Source: an uncultured Veillonella sp. (lineage in GTDB: Bacteria > Bacillota > Negativicutes > Veillonellales > Veillonellaceae). From it: a stretch of DNA of 19,356 nt. The stretch is from the NCBI RefSeq assembly GCF_938010505.1, contig NZ_CALLVP010000016.1:1-19356 (forward strand), in the 5' to 3' direction. The notes under the pieces were generated by a model, which saw nothing but the letters and a program-made list of their open reading frames with translations, ran no database searches and was not told where the DNA came from. The first letter of the stretch is position 1, and each line of letters begins with the position of its first letter. Shown here one piece after another: positions 15,181 through 19,356 of the stretch. A program made the position numbers and the translations under genes.

Positions 15181-15987
15181 TTATTTAAATTCTAAAACCA
15201 CTGGCATATCAGTAGGTGCATCTACATTAAACCATTTTTTATATAATGTATTAAATTCACCATCTGCCTTCATATCAGCAATTGCCTTATTAATTTGTTC
15301 TTGCAATTCTTTATTCTCTTTATTAATTGCTAAGCCCAAATATTCTTTAGTATTTGGATATGCCATAAATTTGATTTGTTGGTCAGGATGCTTAGTACTG
15401 TAATATTGAGCTACAGGTAAATCGATTACAGTTGCATCAACACCACCATTCTGTAATTCTAACAAAGCTTCATTGCTATGGTCAAATTCTTTTACAGTAG
15501 TACCTTCAATTTTATGAGCTAAATCTGCACCAGTAGTACCTAACTGGGCTGCAATTTTTTTACCTTTTAAATCATCAAGAGAGTTCACAGTCGTTCCATC
15601 TTTATATACTACTGCTAAAGCATTTTCATAATAAGGAGAAGAGAACAATACTTTTTCGCTTCTCGCTTTTGTGATAGTCATACCTGATGCAGCAACATCG
15701 ATATCACGCGTATTTAAAGCCGGAATTAAAGCGTCAAAAGCTACATTTTTAAGCTCTACATCTTTATTAATACGTTTACCAATTGCACGAATCAATTCAA
15801 TATCAAAACCTGTATAATCTTGAGTTTTTTCATCTTTAAATTCAAATGGAACAAATGTAGCATTAGTACCAACTACAAGTTTATTAGACACAGTTTGATT
15901 AGAGGAACCACAACCACCAACTAAAGAAGCCGCCATCACTAGCACACAACCACCAACAATTAATTTTTTTAATTTGCTATTTAACAT
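15181..15987 (-). CDS. glnH: Amino acid ABC importer, substrate-binding lipoprotein
   Basis: Family 3 solute-binding protein, 268 residues. The signal peptide MLNSKLKKLIVGG...SLVGGC ends in a lipobox with Cys26, so it is a lipoprotein anchored outside the inner membrane. The mature domain shows family landmarks: VVGTNATFVPFEF, GFDIELIRAIGKRI, DALIPALNTRDIDVAASGMT, ITKARSEKVLFSSPYY and KKIAAQLGTTGADLA. The arginine in TKARSEKV is the usual carboxylate-binding residue. The ATG at 15987 has GAGG 8 nt upstream. It is first in the operon, directly after the promoter. Glutamine, arginine or another polar amino acid are all possible substrates. Confidence 0.92.
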   Translation of the reverse strand: MLNSKLKKLIVGGCVLVMAASLVGGCGSSNQTVSNKLVVGTNATFVPFEFKDEKTQDYTGFDIELIRAIGKRINKDVELKNVAFDALIPALNTRDIDVAASGMTITKARSEKVLFSSPYYENALAVVYKDGTTVNSLDDLKGKKIAAQLGTTGADLAHKIEGTTVKEFDHSNEALLELQNGGVDATVIDLPVAQYYSTKHPDQQIKFMAYPNTKEYLGLAINKENKELQEQINKAIADMKADGEFNTLYKKWFNVDAPTDMPVVLEFK

Positions 15988-16028
15988 ATTATCAACCTCA
16001 TTATTCTAACTTACTACTACTTTATAAT

Positions 16029-16057
16029 AGTATATAGACTCAGTATAATTATGTCAA
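16029..16057 (-). promoter_or_regulatory. Promoter of the amino acid importer operon
   Basis: On the minus strand: perfect -35 TTGACA (16057-16052), 17-bp spacer, -10 TATACT (16034-16029). The start is near 16022, giving a leader of about 35 nt, too short for a riboswitch or T-box; control, if any, would be by protein binding. Confidence 0.88.
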
Positions 16058-16205
16058 TAAATTTGTATATAAATTTCAATATATTCGCAAAATTACTATA
16101 TTTATATTCTAGTTTTATACACAGTATGTATAAATATTATACCTATGTATAAAAACTTTCCCATGATTAGTGGTTTTCTATAGATTTTATAATATACAAA
16201 TGTAT

Positions 16206-16240
16206 AAAAAGAAAAAGCACATGAGAAAATCCTCATGTGC
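16206..16240 (-). terminator. Intrinsic terminator of the structured RNA
   Basis: GCACATGAG (16240-16232) pairs perfectly with CTCATGTGC (16225-16217) around a 6-nt loop, followed on the minus strand by TTTTTCTTTTT. It begins 3 nt after the closing stem of the RNA domain. Confidence 0.95.
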
Positions 16241-16443
16241 CCTTATACGGCTGACCTGGTCTTTGCCCCCACACTCGCCTGCTGGAGGGTTCGCTCATAA
16301 GTCTGAGACTCCCCACTACTACCTCTCTCGGTTATACCGGCAGGACTTACACCTAAGCCGCACCATGCTCACAGTCCCTTGGACTGCTTATGTGGATCGT
16401 TTTGCCTGCGACTGGCCTCGACTTTCAACCACAGACCCGTATA
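16206..16443 (-). ncRNA. Free-standing structured RNA, probably raiA-motif RNA
   Basis: A GC-rich island in AT-rich DNA with all parts of a small RNA gene: its own promoter, a predicted 5' end at about 16443, a folded domain of almost exactly 200 nt (16443-16244) and a terminator. The ends pair: UAUACGG (16443-16437) with CCGUAUA (16250-16244), continued by CUGUGGU with ACCA-GGU-CAG. Inside are hairpins GCAGUCC/GGACUGU, CGGU/ACCG and CUCA/UGAG; the whole GACUUA loop of the last is complementary to UAAGUC at 16349-16344, suggesting a pseudoknot. No protein gene is convincing on either strand here. raiA-motif RNAs are about 200 nt and, as I recall, often occur near hpf/raiA and comF, which matches this place. 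RNase P, tmRNA, SRP and T-box signatures are absent. The RNA gene is near certain; the family name is a strong guess. Confidence 0.72.
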
Positions 16444-16448
16444 GACGT

Positions 16449-16477
16449 ATTATAAAGAATTACAGTATTCATGTCTA
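16449..16477 (-). promoter_or_regulatory. Promoter of the structured RNA
   Basis: On the minus strand: -35 TAGACA (16477-16472; 5 of 6 matches to TTGACA), 17-bp spacer, perfect -10 TATAAT (16454-16449). The predicted start at 16441-16443 coincides with the first paired base of the RNA's closing stem, which supports both calls. Confidence 0.82.
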
Positions 16478-16764
16478 GTTTTACTATTATACTAGGAAAA
16501 TTTATGTATATATTTCAACATCTCAAAAAAATTATTTATCAAACATAATATCGTTTAATTCTTAGAACAATGAGAATAAATTTTGCAACCCCTATTTGTT
16601 GATGTATAGAAAATTGGAATAGAAAACCTAAAATATTCTTCATATTATTTTAATATTTCTAAAATTACTTTTTTTAAGTACCATATCTAGTGGGTTCTTA
16701 AAATGTCAATTATTTTTTGTATGCCAAATTTGAATACAACATATATGTAAGAACATACGTATCA
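16478..16764. other. AT-rich gap between divergent RNA and HD-GYP promoters
   Basis: About 290 bp separating the promoter of the structured RNA from that of the plus-strand gene. Only tiny frames without ribosome sites are present, for example ATG 16702 with 15 codons. A second TATAAT lies at about 16488-16493 on the minus strand but lacks a -35 at the right distance. Nothing else recognised. Confidence 0.5.
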
Positions 16765-16793
16765 TACACAAAAAATTATTTATGGTGTATAAT
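16765..16793 (+). promoter_or_regulatory. Probable promoter of the HD-GYP gene
   Basis: -35 TACACA (4 of 6 matches), 17-bp spacer and perfect -10 TATAAT (16788-16793). Start near 16800 and a leader of about 94 nt. ATACAC (16764-16769) and GTGTAT (16785-16790) form an inverted repeat reaching from the -35 to the -10, a possible operator. Confidence 0.5.
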
Positions 16794-16835
16794 TTGTATA
16801 CTGTTAGATTAGAACGGCCTAAAGTTGTACGAGAT

Positions 16836-16868
16836 GAACATAAGTACGAGGGGTTGTACCATATGTTC
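16836..16868 (+). promoter_or_regulatory. Leader hairpin of the HD-GYP gene
   Basis: GAACATA (16836-16842) pairs with TATGTTC (16862-16868) and inside it GTAC with GTAC, around an 8-nt purine-rich loop GAGGGGTT. No T run follows, so it is not a terminator. It lies 25 nt before the start codon. The SD-like loop resembles the real ribosome site AGAGGGG downstream; it matches no riboswitch I know. Confidence 0.45.
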
Positions 16869-16893
16869 TGCTTGTTAGTTAGAGGGGTTTATT

Positions 16894-17496
16894 ATGTTTA
16901 TGTTATCATTGATGCAACCATCAGGGTTGTATGAACTGGAGAAGGACAGTTTAGAAGCCATAAGCGCTCAACTTTTACAGATGATAAAAATGAAAAGCTA
17001 TCATCTCTATACTCATTCTATCCAAGTTTCAAACTATGCAGTTAGTATTGCAGCTAAAATGGGCTTACCATTAAATGAAATCGATCAAATTCGTCACGCA
17101 GCTTTACTTCATGACCTAGGGCTATTAATGGTACCTAATGCACTAATTCAAAAATCTCCATACCTTAATAAACAAGAGATGTCAAAATATAAGCAACATG
17201 CTGCAAGTGGTGCAAATATGATTGAAAACTATCCTTGTTGCCAACAAATCTTGCCTTATATTCGTTACCATCATGAAAAATGGGATGGCTCCGGTTACCC
17301 TAAACATCTACGTGGTGCTAATATTCCATTGGGAGCTCGAATCATTGCTGTAGCAGATTACTATGATACAACAGTTAATCCTTCTACTGAATTTTGGGCG
17401 AAAACAAAAGCTAAAGCAAAAGAAGAACTTTTTAGTGCATCCGGTTCCCTCTTTGATCCAGATGTTGTCAAAGCATTTATTGATGTGCTTGGCTAA
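16894..17496 (+). CDS. HD-GYP-like single-domain protein
   Basis: A 200-residue protein made of little more than an HD-GYP domain, the family that includes cyclic di-GMP phosphodiesterases. Metal-ligand motifs are in order: H41 (YTHSIQV), H73-D74 (LLHDLG), H102 (KQHAASG), H126-H127-E128 and D131-G-S-GYP136, then D155 in VADYYD. The lysine of the usual HDxGK motif is replaced by leucine (HDLGL, L77), so substrate or activity may differ. There is no sensor domain, membrane helix or receiver domain. The ATG at 16894 has AGAGGGG 6-7 nt upstream. It is the only protein gene on the plus strand; its stop lies 5 nt from that of convergent comF. Cyclic di-GMP hydrolysis is a family inference, not shown. 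Confidence 0.85.
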   Translation: MFMLSLMQPSGLYELEKDSLEAISAQLLQMIKMKSYHLYTHSIQVSNYAVSIAAKMGLPLNEIDQIRHAALLHDLGLLMVPNALIQKSPYLNKQEMSKYKQHAASGANMIENYPCCQQILPYIRYHHEKWDGSGYPKHLRGANIPLGARIIAVADYYDTTVNPSTEFWAKTKAKAKEELFSASGSLFDPDVVKAFIDVLG

Positions 17497-17522
17497 TATG
17501 ATTAAAAACTACCACTAGCCAA
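17489..17522. other. Inverted repeat across the convergent gene ends
   Basis: TTGGCTA (17489-17495) and TAGCCAA (17516-17522), a 7-bp perfect repeat around 20 nt, contains or touches the last codons of both the HD-GYP gene and comF. Neither strand has a T run after it, so termination is doubtful. With only 5 nt between stops the two transcripts must overlap at their 3' ends. Confidence 0.35.
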
Positions 17523-18197
17523 AGTAAGTGCGTCAACGCGAAGTGCCCTATGCTTTTGTAAAACTTTTGCTACGGCTTCAATTGTGGCACCTGTAGTATA
17601 TATATCATCGACGATTAAAATATTCTTATTTGTTAAATCAATATCCTTATAATCAGCACATATAACAAAGGCATCATCAATATTTTGATGTCTTTCTTTA
17701 TTTGTTAATCCCCACATATCTCGAGAAGTATCAAACTTGTATATACAATCTAACCATTTAAAGTTTTTTCTATCTATCTCCCATAAAGAATGAGCCCATT
17801 CAAGAAAGAATAAATCTACTTGATTATATCCTCTCTTAGCTTTTTTCTTTTCGCTAGATGGTACGGGAACAATATAATCATACATAATTTTACAATTACT
17901 GTTCACAATGTTAGACTCATTATATTTCATGTAAAAGTTGTACGATACTAAAAAAGGAGCCGCCCCTTTGGACTGCTCCTTTTTTTCATTAAATTTTACA
18001 TCGTAAATCATAGACTTTAGACCACCACGATATTCGGCCAACACACATACATCATCTACATAGTGTAAAAATTTATGTGGTATATGACGAATATGTAATA
18101 AATCTGTAAAACAAGCTTTACACCAATCCCCTTGTGTTGCCACAGGTGCACCACAGTGAGGGCATACAGGTGGAAATAGGAAATCCCAAAGACTCAT
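17502..18197 (-). CDS. comF: ComF family protein (amidophosphoribosyltransferase-like)
   Basis: ComF-type proteins are needed for DNA uptake in naturally competent bacteria; they carry a phosphoribosyltransferase fold. The 231 residues have an N-terminal Cys4 zinc finger (C12, C15, C26, C29 in VCPHCG...WCKAC), the conserved RGYNQV and the PRPP loop ILIVDDIYTTGAT (about 193-205) with the acidic pair D197-D198. The ATG at 18197 overlaps the recD2 stop (TAATG), so the two are translated together. The middle (about 85-160) is more variable and rich in Lys and Asn than in typical homologues. Natural competence is known in Veillonella, which fits, but a role for this copy is inference. Confidence 0.92.
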   Translation of the reverse strand: MSLWDFLFPPVCPHCGAPVATQGDWCKACFTDLLHIRHIPHKFLHYVDDVCVLAEYRGGLKSMIYDVKFNEKKEQSKGAAPFLVSYNFYMKYNESNIVNSNCKIMYDYIVPVPSSEKKKAKRGYNQVDLFFLEWAHSLWEIDRKNFKWLDCIYKFDTSRDMWGLTNKERHQNIDDAFVICADYKDIDLTNKNILIVDDIYTTGATIEAVAKVLQKHRALRVDALTLASGSF

Positions 18198-19356
18198 TAA
18201 GAATCACATCTCCCTTGTAGTCGTTCTTTAAACAATGTATAACGTTCATCGGCATTAACAGTGCGCACAGCACGTTCAACTGCGCTCGTAGTACCGACGA
18301 TGATCACTTTACGTTTTGCCCGCGTAACAGCAGTATACAACAAATTACGTTGTAACATGCCACCATAACGTGGAACAAATGGAATAATAACTACGCCATA
18401 TTCGCTACCTTGGCTCTTATGGACCGTTATAGCATAAGCAGGCATAATCATATGAGCTTCATCGATTGGTAGACGAACCTCTTTATGAATAAATCGAATA
18501 CAAATATCAGTCCGTGTAATAGCGTAAATAACACCAATTTCACCATTAAAAACTTCTAACTCATAATCATTGAGAATTTGAATAACCTTATCCCCAACGC
18601 GATAAGTAATGCCATTGACACGAGCTTCTCCCTTGTAGCTATCTGGAGGGTTTACGGCTTGTTGTACATATTGTGATATCAATGTACTACCTGCTTCACC
18701 ACGGCGCATAGGAGAAATAATTTGAATATCTAATTCATCTTCTAAAGTTTCTTGTTCACGTTTATATACATCAATGATGGCTTTCATCATCATGTCATAA
18801 GATTTAACGGGAATAAAAGAAAACTCTTCACTCACACCTTCAAGGTTAGGCATTTCTCCACGATTAATAGCGTAAGCACTTTCAACAATAGTATTACCAG
18901 AGCTTTGACGATAAATCTGGTTAAGTCGTGTATATGGCACACAATCACTATCTAATAAATCTTTTAATACAAATCCAGCACCTATAGGTGGTAACTGATC
19001 TACGTCGCCCACAATAATAACATGAGCTTCCTTAGGAATCGCCGCCATTAATGAATAGAATAAACGCACATTAAGCATAGATGCTTCATCGATGATAATA
19101 ACATCTATATCAAGTGGATCATCTTCATTCTTTGTAAAGTCATAGGAGTCACTACCTTGAACAGGCACCAATAGACGATGAATTGTAGTAGCTTCAAACT
19201 CAGTGGCCTCGGTCAAACGTTTTGCAGCACGTCCCGTAGGAGCACAAAGTATAATACGCCCTAATCCACCCAGTTGAAAACCTTTTACTAGCGCCTTAAT
19301 AATAGTTGTTTTACCTGTACCAGGACCACCCGTTATAAGAGAAAACTTTTCAAAAA
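18197..19356 (-). CDS. recD2: RecD2-type ATP-dependent DNA helicase (5' end outside window)
   Basis: C-terminal 386 residues of a superfamily 1B 5'-3' DNA helicase used in repair. The frame continues past the internal TTG at 19216 to the window edge without a stop; it reads ITGGPGTGKTTIIKAL (Walker A) and CAPTGRAAKRLTEATE (motif Ia). Then follow VIIIDEASML (motif II), GDVDQLPPIGAG (III), LNQIYRQS (IV), the SH3-like region GDKVIQILNDYELEVFNGE, AYAITVHKSQGSEY (V) and TAVTRAKRKVIIVG (VI). About 350 N-terminal residues would be missing for a full RecD2 of roughly 740. RecB/RecC partners are not in view, and the comF neighbour is typical of RecD2 in Firmicutes. It ends at TAA 18197-18199 overlapping comF. 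Confidence 0.95.
   Translation of the reverse strand, partial: FEKFSLITGGPGTGKTTIIKALVKGFQLGGLGRIILCAPTGRAAKRLTEATEFEATTIHRLLVPVQGSDSYDFTKNEDDPLDIDVIIIDEASMLNVRLFYSLMAAIPKEAHVIIVGDVDQLPPIGAGFVLKDLLDSDCVPYTRLNQIYRQSSGNTIVESAYAINRGEMPNLEGVSEEFSFIPVKSYDMMMKAIIDVYKREQETLEDELDIQIISPMRRGEAGSTLISQYVQQAVNPPDSYKGEARVNGITYRVGDKVIQILNDYELEVFNGEIGVIYAITRTDICIRFIHKEVRLPIDEAHMIMPAYAITVHKSQGSEYGVVIIPFVPRYGGMLQRNLLYTAVTRAKRKVIIVGTTSAVERAVRTVNADERYTLFKERLQGRCDS

Noticed and set aside
16206..16443. RNase P RNA, tmRNA, SRP RNA, T-box or cobalamin riboswitch
   Set aside because: Diagnostic sequences of these classes are not present, the RNA is not followed by a gene on its strand before its terminator, and it lacks a CCA end or tag frame. 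6S RNA is not strictly excluded but the short stems and multiple hairpins fit poorly with a long rod.
16170..16478. Plus-strand frame of 102 codons
   Set aside because: It is the reverse complement of the structured RNA and its terminator, has no ribosome site and codes no recognisable domain; the minus-strand RNA explains the base composition.
16702..16749. Small plus-strand frame starting ATG at about 16702
   Set aside because: Only 15 codons, no ribosome site, and in AT-rich DNA where such frames arise by chance.
17489..17522. Bidirectional terminator between the HD-GYP gene and comF
   Set aside because: The 7-bp stem has a 20-nt loop and no T tract on either strand; kept only as an inverted repeat.
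1..19356. CRISPR array, insertion sequence, prophage or tRNA genes
   Set aside because: No regularly spaced repeats, transposase or integrase motifs, terminal repeats around coding DNA, or cloverleaf with CCA were seen anywhere in the window.

Overview
The window is AT-rich chromosomal DNA from a low-GC, outer-membrane-bearing Firmicute of the Negativicutes. The proteins read to me as Veillonella or a close relative. That is recognition from memory (FtsEX, CsaB/DUF5693, SecA, long HPF, RF2 and the recD2-comF-hpf-secA-prfB order), not a database match. Nearly everything is on the minus strand; the one protein gene on the plus strand is an HD-GYP-like protein at 16894-17496.

Reading in the direction of transcription (right to left): 19356-17502 holds a recD2 helicase gene (5' end outside the window) coupled by a TAATG overlap to comF. 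The HD-GYP gene converges on comF. To its left, divergently transcribed, lies a free-standing structured RNA of about 240 nt (16443-16206) with its own sigma-A promoter, a closing stem joining its ends and a strong terminator. Size and position between comF and hpf(raiA) make the raiA-motif RNA my best guess. Next is a three-gene polar amino acid ABC importer operon (glnH-glnP-glnQ type, 15987-13791) with its own promoter and terminator, about 400 bp of AT-rich DNA without genes, a cold-shock gene (13271-13074), hpf (12830-12303) with an elaborate leader and trailer, and secA (12086-9651) with its own consensus promoter.

From 9531 down to base 1 runs a tightly packed cluster of nine genes, probably one operon: prfB (RF2, made by a programmed +1 frameshift at CTT TAA C), a DUF2993 protein, a DUF5693 membrane protein, csaB (pyruvyl transferase), the two halves of a split transketolase, ftsE, ftsX and an EnvC/PcsB-like M23 peptidase cut by the window edge. 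Junctions overlap or leave gaps of at most about 35 nt.

Functionally the window combines envelope building (FtsEX driving an M23 hydrolase, CsaB modifying a cell-wall polymer, SecA exporting), translation control (RF2, HPF, cold-shock protein, the putative raiA RNA), DNA uptake/repair (ComF, RecD2) and nutrient import. The items most worth a second look are the structured RNA, the RF2 frameshift that uses UAA instead of UGA, and the layered RNA structures around hpf and the secA promoter.
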